Positions 46,526 to 54,553 of a DNA stretch of 64,000 nucleotides are shown here, one piece after another. Each line of letters opens with the position of its first letter. Within the stretch, counting starts at the first letter, position 1. Origin of the DNA: Bacillus fungorum (lineage in GTDB: Bacteria > Bacillota > Bacilli > Bacillales > Bacillaceae_G); the NCBI RefSeq assembly GCF_002746455.1, contig NZ_NWUW01000007.1:186001-250000 (forward strand). Reading direction: 5' to 3'. A model generated the notes under the pieces. The model was not told the DNA's origin, did not search any database, and was given only the letters and a program-made list of their open reading frames with translations. A program made the position numbers and the translations under genes.

Positions 46526-47953
46526 ATGAAAAAGATTATTGTTTTTGTATTAACGATATTTATATTATTCTCAGGATTTGCAACACAAAGTTATGCGTTG
46601 TCAGATTCGCAATCTGCGGCAATACAAGCGTTGCTAGATGATGCCTGTCGTATATCAGGTGTGCCGGGAATGTCAATCTCAATACTTGCTGATGATGAAG
46701 TGTTCTACTTTTCTTCAGGGTATGCAGACCGTGAAAAGGGGTTGTCTGCAAGTGAAAATACACTCTATGAGTTAGCCTCGGTCAGTAAAGCTTTTACCGG
46801 TATGGGTATTATGCTATTGGAAGAGCAAGGGCTGCTTTCAATGACTGACCCTGTCCAAAAATATTTACCTTGGTTTACATTAAAATATCAAGGGAAACCT
46901 GTTGATATGCAAAGTCTTACACTAAATAACTTTCTTCACCATACCAGTGGTCTAACAAATATTAGGCATCTTCAAAATATTCCACAAGGCAATACACCGG
47001 ATATGTTGCAAAAGACTGTGGAAATGCTCGTGGATGCTGAATTGGCGTTCCCTCCCGGTGAACAGTATAACTATGGAACCGTTAATTATGACGTATTGGG
47101 TTTGGTTATTGAGATTGTGTCGCGACAGAGCTATGAAGACTTTATGAAGGAACAGGTATTTCAGCCGTTAGGTCTTCACCAGACGTATGTTTATAAAGAA
47201 GCTGCTCAAGCCACTGGACAGTTGGCACAGGGCTACCGTTCTTCCTTTTTTATGACAACTCCATTTAAAGCTCCGGATTATGCTGGGAATAAACCCGCAG
47301 GCTACATCATTTCTAATACAAAAGATATGGCGCGTTGGATGGGCATACAGATGGGGATCGTGCAGGACATACCCGAAATATTTCACATGGTTATCGAAAA
47401 ATCACATAGGGGTGATATGTCTGTTTCGGCTGTCAACGGTATGTATTATGCGGCAGGCTGGTCCGTAAACGCTGAACAAACGATTATAGAACACACTGGG
47501 GGTAATCCAAATTTCAGAACCAAAGTAGTCATACTGCCAAATGAACGAACAGCCGTCTCCTTGCTGAGCAACGGCGCAAATACCAATACAAACATGGTAC
47601 TAAAAGTTAAAGATATATTAGAAGGCAATCTAACTCAGTCATATGAAATAAGCGGCACACAGCTTTTGGATATCATTTTGTCGTCTATCACAATTATTCT
47701 TTGCCTATTGGCCGTTTTGCTATTTCTCTTAGGATTACGCAGTAGGAGAACGAATGAGCGGCAGCCAATGACAAAAAAGAGAATAACCGTAACAGTTATT
47801 TTCCTGACCGCTACGATTGCCCTGGGTATACTGTGCTGTGCTTTCGATTGGTCAACAATACTTATGTGGCAAACATATAGTGTTCTTACAGCTTTGATTT
47901 CGTCAGCATTATTAACAGCAAGCATTACATGGTTTGTATACACTCACCGATAA
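46526..47953 (+). CDS. Beta-lactamase-like serine hydrolase with C-terminal membrane segments (475 aa)
   Basis: A signal peptide (1-25) precedes a penicillin-binding-like domain: ASVSKAFTG (SxxK), YNYGTVNYDVLG (Y-x-N-like box) and EHTGGNPNF (HTGG). After residue 385 three membrane helices follow. The class covers D-aminopeptidases, esterases and PBP-like hydrolases rather than true beta-lactamases. Coding G+C looks visibly higher than in the neighbours and codon choice is less AT-biased. It is bracketed by bcr1 sequences on both sides, so acquisition is likely. RBS AAAAAGGAGAG. Confidence 0.85.
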   Translation: MKKIIVFVLTIFILFSGFATQSYALSDSQSAAIQALLDDACRISGVPGMSISILADDEVFYFSSGYADREKGLSASENTLYELASVSKAFTGMGIMLLEEQGLLSMTDPVQKYLPWFTLKYQGKPVDMQSLTLNNFLHHTSGLTNIRHLQNIPQGNTPDMLQKTVEMLVDAELAFPPGEQYNYGTVNYDVLGLVIEIVSRQSYEDFMKEQVFQPLGLHQTYVYKEAAQATGQLAQGYRSSFFMTTPFKAPDYAGNKPAGYIISNTKDMARWMGIQMGIVQDIPEIFHMVIEKSHRGDMSVSAVNGMYYAAGWSVNAEQTIIEHTGGNPNFRTKVVILPNERTAVSLLSNGANTNTNMVLKVKDILEGNLTQSYEISGTQLLDIILSSITIILCLLAVLLFLLGLRSRRTNERQPMTKKRITVTVIFLTATIALGILCCAFDWSTILMWQTYSVLTALISSALLTASITWFVYTHR

Positions 47954-47992
47954 AATACCTTGCTCCCAAGATAAGCATAATGTTAAGTCATT

Positions 47993-48066
47993 AAAGTCCG
48001 ATTGGTGAGGGCTGATAATCAGTGGGGGGTGAAGAAAACCCCCCACTGATTAAAGTTTCACTTTAT
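47993..48066 (+). mobile_element. bcr1 element, 3' half only, copy 5
   Basis: From CCGATTGGTGAGGGCTGATA through CCCCCCACTGATTAAAGTTT to TTTAT at 48062-48066. The 5' half is absent; it is the complement of what copy 4 lost. Confidence 0.75.
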
Positions 48067-48378
48067 TAAAAATGAAATAAAATAGTTAAGAAGTACGCAT
48101 GGGTGTAACGAAGAACTAATAAAACATATCTTGCCACTAGAATGGGGGCATATCAACTTTTAAATTGAGTACCGCCAGCATTTCAGAAAAAATATGTTAA
48201 GCAAAAAATACAATAAGCTGTCCATATGGGCAGCTTATTTACATAATTCTCGATATTGGAAGTTGATTAATATTAGCTTATTTATCTTATAAGTTAAATT
48301 GAGAACAATTAGATTCCCAAATATTTCAGTTCTTTTTGTATGTTATTCAAAGCAAATCCCTCTCGTTCTCGAAAGGGG
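48067..48378. other. Intergenic stretch with terminator
   Basis: Holds the hairpin AATAAGCTG...CAGCTTATT at 48212-48240 and an AT-rich stretch. No gene seen. A CCCTC...GAGGG-like stem near 48357-48376 may end the minus-strand DUF4177 gene. Confidence 0.4.
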
Positions 48379-48558
48379 TTATTTGATTCGTTCGAAGATA
48401 ATCTCAAAATATTGCGCGTATCCTGCGATTGATGGTGCAAAGATTTGAACAAATTTCCAACCGTCTTCAGCATGTTCGGCAATAATACGCTTATAATCTT
48501 CTTTAGGTTCCCCTTTCCAGTTATTAACTTCGACTTTCACGAATTTGTAATCGTACAT
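48379..48558 (-). CDS. DUF4177 protein (59 aa)
   Basis: [20 protein letters not shown] and [20 protein letters not shown] then QYFEIIFER show the DUF4177 pattern of a small antiparallel-sheet protein with a conserved GW. Start at 48558 has GGGGGAAAGG upstream. Function unknown. Confidence 0.85.
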   Translation of the reverse strand: MYDYKFVKVEVNNWKGEPKEDYKRIIAEHAEDGWKFVQIFAPSIAGYAQYFEIIFERIK

Positions 48559-49201
48559 ATCCTTTCCCCCTTTTCCTAATTGTACCATTTCGGAGAATCG
48601 ATTTGTTATGATTTTTGGATGTATATGGTATTCGCATTCAATTAATATAACGTAATATTATCGGTAGCAAGGACAAGGAGGAACCCTGCTCGCACAAGGG
48701 AACCTCCTTTTTACGTTCTATGGATCTATACATTTTTTTATACATTCCTATCCTGAAGGGGATTTTAAGATTTCTGTTTGTTACTGAATTAGCTGAAAAA
48801 CTGTATAAAACCTTGCATACTTCTTAGCGTGTTTTTTTAATGCTGGCGATATCCTACATCCATCAACTTATGAATTTTATAATGTCTCCAAACCAAGAAT
48901 TTCTTGTGTTTGTAGTCCAAAATTTTATCCAATAAAAAAATATCTTGAATTTGAGATAAATCACTTGCTTTTTAATCACTTGAGTTGTAAAGTGATAGTA
49001 ATGAAAGCAATTGAGTCATATGAAAAACATACACTCAGTTGCTTTCGATTAAAAAACAAAGTAACTTATTCAGTAAAACTAAAATGAATTTACAAAAACA
49101 TAATTAAGAATAAATTGAAAAGCTAAAAACCATATTAGTTGTGGGAAATGTTATTTTTTTAGCCATCACTTGACTAGTAAAATGAAACGGAGGAATAACC
49201 A
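48559..49201. other. Long intergenic stretch upstream of the dioxygenases
   Basis: Holds a hairpin with T-run at 48675-48712 (AAGGAGG...CCTCCTTTTT), suggesting a short terminated RNA, then the MhqR-like box at 48941-48958 and an imperfect stem GAAAGCAATTGAGT/ACTCAGTTGCTTTC at 49003-49045. A 90-codon open frame at 48809-49087 lacks a start and is rejected. Confidence 0.45.
48941..48958. promoter_or_regulatory. MhqR-type operator candidate
   Basis: TATCTTGAATTTGAGATA is an imperfect 9+9 palindrome. From memory the B. subtilis MhqR box is TATCTCGAATTCGAGATA; two positions differ. MhqR controls quinone-responsive ring-cleaving dioxygenases, which is what the downstream genes encode. It lies about 245 bases from the first gene, so the leader would be long. 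Confidence 0.6.
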
Positions 49202-50149
49202 ATGTATGAAATTAAAGGGCATCATCACATTTCAATGGTTACGAAAAACGCAAATGAAAATAATCACTTTTATAAAAATGTGCTTGGTTTACGCCGTGTG
49301 AAAATGACGGTAAACCAAGATGATCCGTCCATGTATCACTTATTTTATGGAGATAAAACAGGAAGTCCAGGTACAGAATTATCATTTTTTGAAATTCCTT
49401 TAGTAGGAAAAACGTACCGCGGTACGAATGCCATTACTCGAATTGGATTACTCGTTCCTTCCGAGGAAAGCTTATATTACTGGAAAGTACGATTTGAGGA
49501 ATTTGGTGTGAAACATAGTGAAATGACAACATATGCAAATCGCCCTGCTTTGCAATTTGAGGATGCTGAAGGTCTTCGCTTAGTACTACTCGTTTCAAAC
49601 GGAGAAAAAGTAGAGCACTGGGAAACATGGGAGAAATCAGAAGTTCCTGCAGAGCATCAAATTCAAGGAATGGGTTCTGTGGAAATGACAGTTCGTAGAC
49701 TTGATAAAATGGCGAGTACACTTACAGAGATGTTTGGTTATACAGAGGTTAGCCACAGCGAAGAGGAAGCAATTTTCCAGTCCATTAAAGGAGAGGCTTT
49801 TGGAGAAATCGTTGTGAAATATTTAGATGGTCCTACTGAAAAACCGGGCCGCGGTAGCATCCACCATTTAGCAATTCGTGTAAAAAATGATATAGAGCTT
49901 GCTTATTGGGAAGAACAGGTGATACAAAGAGGCTTCCAGTCTTCAGGAATCATCGACCGTTTCTATTTTAAAAGCTTATATTTCCGTGAATCAAACGGAA
50001 TTCTATTTGAAATTGCGACAGATGGACCAGGATTTACAGTTGATGGAGATGTAGAACATTTAGGAGAAAAACTTGATTTACCGCCGTTCTTAGAAGAAAA
50101 GCGAGCAGAAATTGAAGCGAATTTAGCACCTATTGAAGAGAAGGAATAG
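49202..50149 (+). CDS. Ring-cleaving dioxygenase, MhqO-like (315 aa)
   Basis: Two glyoxalase/vicinal-oxygen-chelate modules. The first begins IKGHHHISMVTKNANENNHF and the second IHHLAIRVKNDIELAYW. Metal ligands should be His8 or His9, His in SIHHLAIRV and Glu in GILFEIATDGPGF. This subfamily (MhqA/MhqO) detoxifies quinone-like compounds. A paralogue follows at 50340 with a bcr1 element between. GGAGG site upstream. Confidence 0.88.
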   Translation: MYEIKGHHHISMVTKNANENNHFYKNVLGLRRVKMTVNQDDPSMYHLFYGDKTGSPGTELSFFEIPLVGKTYRGTNAITRIGLLVPSEESLYYWKVRFEEFGVKHSEMTTYANRPALQFEDAEGLRLVLLVSNGEKVEHWETWEKSEVPAEHQIQGMGSVEMTVRRLDKMASTLTEMFGYTEVSHSEEEAIFQSIKGEAFGEIVVKYLDGPTEKPGRGSIHHLAIRVKNDIELAYWEEQVIQRGFQSSGIIDRFYFKSLYFRESNGILFEIATDGPGFTVDGDVEHLGEKLDLPPFLEEKRAEIEANLAPIEEKE

Positions 50150-50159
50150 AAGAGAAAAT

Positions 50160-50313
50160 ATAAAGTGAAACTTTAATCAGCAGGGGGGCTTCATCTCCCA
50201 CTGATTATTAGTTGAACCAATCGGGCTTTTACGGGCAGTTGATTCCCACCTAAATTCTTTGCTTTCGCTGAATTTTAAGGCGGGGAGCTTACTGCCCGTT
50301 AATGCGGGATAAC
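50160..50313 (-). mobile_element. bcr1 repeat element, copy 6, inverted (about 154 bp)
   Basis: Starts ATAAAGTGAAACTTTAATCA and ends GCCCGTTAATGCGGGATAAC. It is in minus orientation relative to copies 1-5. The outer duplication is ATAAA versus ATAAC, slightly decayed. It sits in the 190-base gap between the two dioxygenase genes, 26 bases before the next ATG. Confidence 0.8.
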
Positions 50314-50339
50314 TTTTAAAACCACTGGAGGAATATAAA

Positions 50340-51317
50340 ATGAACCAATTAAAAGGAATTCACCACGTTACAGCGATTACAAGTAGCGCAGAAAAGAACT
50401 ATGAGTTTTTTACTCACGTTTTAGGGATGCGTTTAGTTAAAAAGACAGTAAACCAAGATGATATTCAAACGTATCATTTATTCTTTGCAGATGATAAAGG
50501 TAGTGCAGGAACAGATATGACATTCTTTGACTTCCCAGGTGTTCCTAAAGGAGTACATGGTACAAATGAAATTTCTAAAACTTCATTCCGCGTTCCAACT
50601 GATGCAGCATTAGAGTATTGGGTGAACCGTTTTGACCGTCTTGAAGTGGAACATGCAGGCATTAAAGAGCAATTTGGTAAGAAAACTCTTTCTTTCGTAG
50701 ATTTTGATGATCAACACTACCAATTAATTTCAGATGAACTTGATCATGGTGTGGAATCAGGTACACCGTGGCAAAACGGACCAGTTCCATTAGAATATGC
50801 GATTACTGGTTTAGGTTCTGTATTTATTCGTATTGCGAACTTTAGTTTCTTCAAAGAAGTGTTAGAAAAAGTTCTATTATTTAAAGAGATTGCGCAAGAA
50901 GGAGAATTCTATTTATTTGAAGTGAACGAAGGGGGAAACGGTGCATCAGTCATTGTAGAACATAATACAGTTCTTCCTGAAGCACAACAAGGTTTTGGTA
51001 CAGTTCACCATGCAGCATTTCGCGTAGAAGATCGCGCTGTATTGGAAGAATGGATTGAAAGAATCAGTAGCGTAGGGCTTCCTTCATCTGGATATGTAAA
51101 TCGTCACTTCTTCGAGTCATTATACGCAAGAGTTGCACCGCAAATTTTATTTGAATTTGCAACAGATGGCCCAGGGTTTATGGGAGATGAGCCATACGAA
51201 ACACTTGGCGAAAAATTATCGTTACCTCCATTCCTAGAGCCAAAACGTGAAGAAATCGAAAAGTTAGTTCGTCCAATTGATACAGTGAGAAGTACGAAGG
51301 AATTTATTAAAGAGTAA
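50340..51317 (+). CDS. Ring-cleaving dioxygenase, MhqO-like paralogue (325 aa)
   Basis: Same plan as the previous gene: LKGIHHVTAITSSAEKNYEF at the start, TVHHAAFRVEDRAVLEEW in the second module and ILFEFATDGPGFMGDEPYET with the metal Glu. The two share long stretches (for example LRLVKKTVNQDD-like VKKTVNQDDIQTYHLFF). GGAGG site lies in the 26 bases beyond the bcr1 copy. A terminator follows. Confidence 0.88.
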   Translation: MNQLKGIHHVTAITSSAEKNYEFFTHVLGMRLVKKTVNQDDIQTYHLFFADDKGSAGTDMTFFDFPGVPKGVHGTNEISKTSFRVPTDAALEYWVNRFDRLEVEHAGIKEQFGKKTLSFVDFDDQHYQLISDELDHGVESGTPWQNGPVPLEYAITGLGSVFIRIANFSFFKEVLEKVLLFKEIAQEGEFYLFEVNEGGNGASVIVEHNTVLPEAQQGFGTVHHAAFRVEDRAVLEEWIERISSVGLPSSGYVNRHFFESLYARVAPQILFEFATDGPGFMGDEPYETLGEKLSLPPFLEPKREEIEKLVRPIDTVRSTKEFIKE

Positions 51318-51339
51318 AAGTAGAGATAATAAGTAGGAG

Positions 51340-51383
51340 AGCAAGTAGTTTTAGCGGAGTGCTGGAACTGCTTGCTTTTTTAT
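51340..51383 (+). terminator. Terminator of the dioxygenase operon
   Basis: AGCAAGTAGTTTTAGC pairs with GCTGGAACTGCTTGCT around GGAGT, then TTTTTT. Confidence 0.85.
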
Positions 51384-51573
51384 TTATCCTAGTAATTTTT
51401 CTGACAATTGTTTCTCAAGTTATTAAAAAGGAAAAATTCGGTATAATTAATTAGAATATTAAATTTTCTAATAATTATTGTTCAATGCCTAGAAAAGGAG
51501 TGGTAATATACAATTTTGATAATTGTATAAAAATACTAATTTTGTAATTTTGGAGAAAAGGGGATGCGAGTGT

Positions 51574-52668
51574 ATGGGAGCGGATGTAGTAACGCGGGAG
51601 CAAATGAAACATTCTTTAGATGATTGGTATCGTGTAATGTTGCAGCAAAACATAGAGAAAGCTACGGAGATGAAAGAAGAGCTTGATAGTAAGATTAGTG
51701 GGCTGGATGTGGATCAGGATGTATTGCTTTATCATGCGTTATTGAACTTTAGATATGATGCATTAGTTGATTGGATTGGGGTTAGAGAAGATAGTTTTGA
51801 TAAAGTGGAATCTTTCGAAATTCCAACAGAAGGCTTTTTAGCTTATTATTATCACTTTTTCAAAGGATTTCATTGTACATTAATTTCAAATTATAACGAA
51901 GCGAAACAACAGTATGAGCAAGCTGAGAAGTTATTAAAATATATTGCAGATCCGATAGAGCATGCGGAGTTTAATTATCGGATGGGGAATTTCTACTATC
52001 ATTCCTATCAACAAATCAATGCGATTGATTATTTGAAAAAAGCAAAAGAAGATTTTACGAAGCAACAAGGATATGAGATTAATTTGGCTTTATGTGAGAA
52101 TGTATTGGGGTTATGTTGTATAGATTTAAGACAATTTGAATTGGCGGAGGAAAATTTTAATAATGCATTAAATGTTTTCCAACAAGCTAATCATGAAAAG
52201 TATATTTTAATGGTTAGAAATAATTTAGGATGGCTATACGGCAGTCAAGATTTATCTGATTTAGCGATTAGACATTTAAGCGAAGTTACTCAAAAAATGC
52301 CTAAAAATTTTAAAGCAATTTTTACTGAAGCGGAGGAAAACTATAAATTAGGTAGGGTAGAAACTGCTAATGAGTTAATAGAATTAGGCTTAAGAATTTG
52401 TAACGAATTACAAAATAAAGAATTCCAATATCGATTTATAATTTTAAAAGAGCTGAATATTAAATCCAGTGCTAGTCAATTAGAAAAAGTAACTTTAGAA
52501 GGGATTTTATATTTTGAAGAACATTCTCTTTTAGAGTGTGTTAAAGAATATATGGAAATATTAGCTTATAAGTTTTATCAGGAAGAAAATCATGAAAAAG
52601 CTAGTAAGTACTTCTTTATTAGTAGTCAAGCTCAAAAAAGAATTCTCAAAAAGGGAGCGTTAAAATAA
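51574..52668 (+). CDS. Rap-family response-regulator phosphatase (364 aa)
   Basis: Full-length Rap: an N-terminal three-helix bundle (about 1-70) with DQDVLLYHALLNFR, in which Gln48 corresponds to the Gln of RapH that enters the Spo0F active site, then about seven TPR-like repeats (for example HAEFNYRMGNFYYHSYQQIN, LCENVLGLCCIDLRQFELAE). It should dephosphorylate Spo0F and so delay sporulation, unless bound by its peptide. ATG at 51574 with AAAAGGGGA; longer upstream frame not supported. The stop abuts the phr start with no gap. Confidence 0.9.
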   Translation: MGADVVTREQMKHSLDDWYRVMLQQNIEKATEMKEELDSKISGLDVDQDVLLYHALLNFRYDALVDWIGVREDSFDKVESFEIPTEGFLAYYYHFFKGFHCTLISNYNEAKQQYEQAEKLLKYIADPIEHAEFNYRMGNFYYHSYQQINAIDYLKKAKEDFTKQQGYEINLALCENVLGLCCIDLRQFELAEENFNNALNVFQQANHEKYILMVRNNLGWLYGSQDLSDLAIRHLSEVTQKMPKNFKAIFTEAEENYKLGRVETANELIELGLRICNELQNKEFQYRFIILKELNIKSSASQLEKVTLEGILYFEEHSLLECVKEYMEILAYKFYQEENHEKASKYFFISSQAQKRILKKGALK

Positions 52669-52995
52669 ATGAAAAAGGCTAGTTTATTCATTACCGGTTT
52701 AGTAGTTACACTGTCAATTGGACTGAATTCTTTGGCTGGGTTTCAAGAGCAATCGTTAAATAGAGGAGACACAGGCGGAGCACCAGCAAGGCCAGACTAT
52801 GCTAGTTTCAATAGAGGAGACACAGGCGGAGCACCAGCAAGGCCAGACTATGCTAGTTTCAATAGAGGAGACACAGGCGGAGCACCAGCAAGGCCAGACT
52901 ACGTTAACATTGGCGAAACAGGTGGAGCACCAGCAGACAATAGAGGCGACGGCGGCGGTATTAGCAAGCAAGACTCACACGCTGACCATTTTTAA
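52669..52995 (+). CDS. Phr-type signal peptide precursor with tandem repeats (108 aa)
   Basis: A signal peptide (about 1-25, MKKASLFITGLVVTLSIGL) is followed by three 17-residue units NRGDTGGAPARPDYASF, the third ending VNI, then a partial unit with GETGGAPAD and a Gly/Asp tail. From memory the pXO1 Phr of B. anthracis yields the pentapeptide GHTGG, so GDTGG (three copies) and GETGG (one copy) are the likely mature signals for the Rap upstream. Its ATG follows directly on the rap stop. Much longer than usual Phr precursors (40-60 residues). Confidence 0.85.
   Translation: MKKASLFITGLVVTLSIGLNSLAGFQEQSLNRGDTGGAPARPDYASFNRGDTGGAPARPDYASFNRGDTGGAPARPDYVNIGETGGAPADNRGDGGGISKQDSHADHF
52759..52911 (+). 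repeat. 51-bp tandem repeat inside phr (3 units)
   Basis: Units at 52759-52809, 52810-52860 and 52861-52911. The first two are identical at every base and the third differs only in its last nine bases. This is a recent in-frame expansion. Confidence 0.95.
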
Positions 52996-53011
52996 ATTAA
53001 ATAATAAGGTG

Positions 53012-53042
53012 AAGGGACCTCACAACGAGGTCCCTTTTCTTT
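53012..53042 (+). terminator. Terminator of rap-phr
   Basis: AAGGGACCTC-ACAAC-GAGGTCCCTTTTCTTTT, a perfect 10-bp stem. Confidence 0.9.
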
Positions 53043-53058
53043 TTACTACCAAAAAGAA

Positions 53059-53161
53059 TTGACTTACTTTAAATATGTAACTATAATAGTTACAGGATAA
53101 CCACCAGTAACAGAAATAAGTTATATTTTTTAGTTTAATTGTAACTAAACTAGTTACAATT
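53059..53161 (+). promoter_or_regulatory. Promoter with two related palindromes
   Basis: TTGACT at 53059-53064 and TATAAT at 53082-53087 are 17 bases apart. GTAACTATAATAGTTAC (53077-53093) covers the -10. A second palindrome at 53137-53161, with arms AATTGTAACTA and TAGTTACAATT, has 11-bp perfect arms. Both share GTAACTA...TAGTTAC, so one repressor probably binds both. Confidence 0.75.
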
Positions 53162-53228
53162 AAAATTAATCATAAAACAACCAAAAAATGTAAAAACTTT
53201 AAATAGCAACTTGAGAAAGGAGACGGAA

Positions 53229-54104
53229 ATGTTGAAACGGTTTAAATTTTATTTGATTAGCGGTATTGTGCTCGTTTTGTTAATTGTTTGTAACTTCGTT
53301 GATAAGCCGATTGCGAAGGTTGGAGAAGTGAAAGATACTGTTATGACGAAGCTGAATACGAAAGAGAGTATGGCACAGATTGATGGGCAGACAATTTATT
53401 TTAAGCAAATTGGTGAGGGGAAACCTCCTTTACTTATGCTTCACGGGTTTGGTGGTTCTTCAGATGGATTTAGTAATATTTATCCGGAACTTGCGCGAGA
53501 TCATACGATTATTGCGGTTGATATTTTAGGGTTTGGGCGTTCTTCTAAGCCAATTGATTTTCAATATTCGTTTCCTGCGCAAGTGAATTTATATTATAAG
53601 TTAATGAAGAAGCTTGGATATGATCAATTCGCAGTACTTGGTCATTCGATGGGCGGAGAGATGTCTCTGAATTTAGCGTATTTATACCCAGACGCAGTGA
53701 CGCATCTCGTTTTGGCAGATGCTACAGGGATAGAGTCTTTCCAGCAAAAAGAAAGTTATGAAGTGCCATCGCTATCAACCAATCTTCAAACGGTAACAGA
53801 GATTACGAATTATAATAAAAATGAAGTGAAAAATAGTCGTGACGATAAAGAGCATTATGATCAGCTTACGAAAATGAGAGAACGCCGCATTGCGATGGAA
53901 GCTGATAAAATTAAGGTGCCGACTTTAATTATATGGGGACGACATGATAAGAGCGTTTCTTGGAAAAATGGTGAACTGTATCATCAGTTATTCGCAAATA
54001 GTACGTTTCATATCATCGAAAAAGGATACCACGCGCCGTTTCGTCAGGAACCAATCGAGTTTATGGAATATGTACAAGCGTTTTTCGCGAAGCATCCACA
54101 ATAA
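53229..54104 (+). CDS. Alpha/beta hydrolase with N-terminal membrane anchor (291 aa)
   Basis: One helix at residues 5-22 (FKFYLISGIVLVLLIVCNF), then a canonical hydrolase: LLMLHGFGGSSDGFS (oxyanion loop), GHSMGGEMSLNLAYLYPD (nucleophile), Asp in IWGRHDKSVSW and His in EKGYHAPFRQEP. Probable extracellular membrane-tethered esterase or lactonase. ATG at 53229 with GAAAGGAGA. The paired palindromes upstream point to a dedicated repressor encoded elsewhere. Confidence 0.85.
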   Translation: MLKRFKFYLISGIVLVLLIVCNFVDKPIAKVGEVKDTVMTKLNTKESMAQIDGQTIYFKQIGEGKPPLLMLHGFGGSSDGFSNIYPELARDHTIIAVDILGFGRSSKPIDFQYSFPAQVNLYYKLMKKLGYDQFAVLGHSMGGEMSLNLAYLYPDAVTHLVLADATGIESFQQKESYEVPSLSTNLQTVTEITNYNKNEVKNSRDDKEHYDQLTKMRERRIAMEADKIKVPTLIIWGRHDKSVSWKNGELYHQLFANSTFHIIEKGYHAPFRQEPIEFMEYVQAFFAKHPQ

Positions 54105-54182
54105 AAATTTTAAGCATAAATCTACTTCTTTCCTCATACAGTGAAACTAATAAGGCTTGTCTAAGGAAAGGAATGAAGTTGA

Positions 54183-54383
54183 GTGGAAACTTTACCATGG
54201 TGGGTGTATCTTGTAATTGTTGGGATTGTACTAAGTGGCTACATGGTTTTATATACTTCAAAAAAAGAGCAAGAGATGGATAATGAGTTTATCGAAAAAG
54301 AAGGCGAAGTGTATATGAAGCGCTTAGAAGAAGAGCGCGAGAAACGTAATCAGGATAGTGATAAGGATTCAGTATTGCTTTAA
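54183..54383 (+). CDS. YhaL-like sporulation membrane protein (66 aa)
   Basis: METLPWWVYLVIVGIVLSGY is one membrane helix, followed by KKEQEMDNEFIEKEGEVYMK and a charged tail. PWWVYL and FIEKEGEVYM match YhaL of B. subtilis, which lies near yhaM there. GTG start with AAGGAATGAAG. Sporulation role is by family only. Confidence 0.72.
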   Translation: METLPWWVYLVIVGIVLSGYMVLYTSKKEQEMDNEFIEKEGEVYMKRLEEEREKRNQDSDKDSVLL

Positions 54384-54397
54384 TAGAACTTTTGAAA

Positions 54398-54441
54398 GGC
54401 TATCATCTAGTAGAAATTTACATCTAGATGATAGCTTTTTT
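54398..54441 (+). terminator. Terminator of yhaL
   Basis: GGCTATCATCTAG pairs with CTAGATGATAGCT around TAGAAATTTACAT, then TTTTTTC. Confidence 0.85.
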
Positions 54442-54553
54442 CTTTTTGGAGAGCATGTATACGAAATTCATCATGAACTTTTACTGATGGTATTTATATA
54501 TTTTTTTTCTCATAAGAATGGAACTAGCGCGATATTTACTGGGGGGATTAACA

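Noticed and set aside
46526..47953. Reading the serine hydrolase as a true beta-lactamase
   Set aside because: The HTGG box and C-terminal membrane helices fit the class C-like hydrolase/esterase group; no resistance function can be claimed.
48809..49087. Ninety-codon open frame upstream of the dioxygenases
   Set aside because: No start codon until its last third, composition not protein-like, and it overlaps the operator and stem-loop.
52759..52911. CRISPR-like array
   Set aside because: Units are contiguous without spacers and lie in frame within a coding sequence.
52756..52971. Antisense frame with repeated WPCWCSACVSS
   Set aside because: Simply the reverse strand of the phr tandem repeats.
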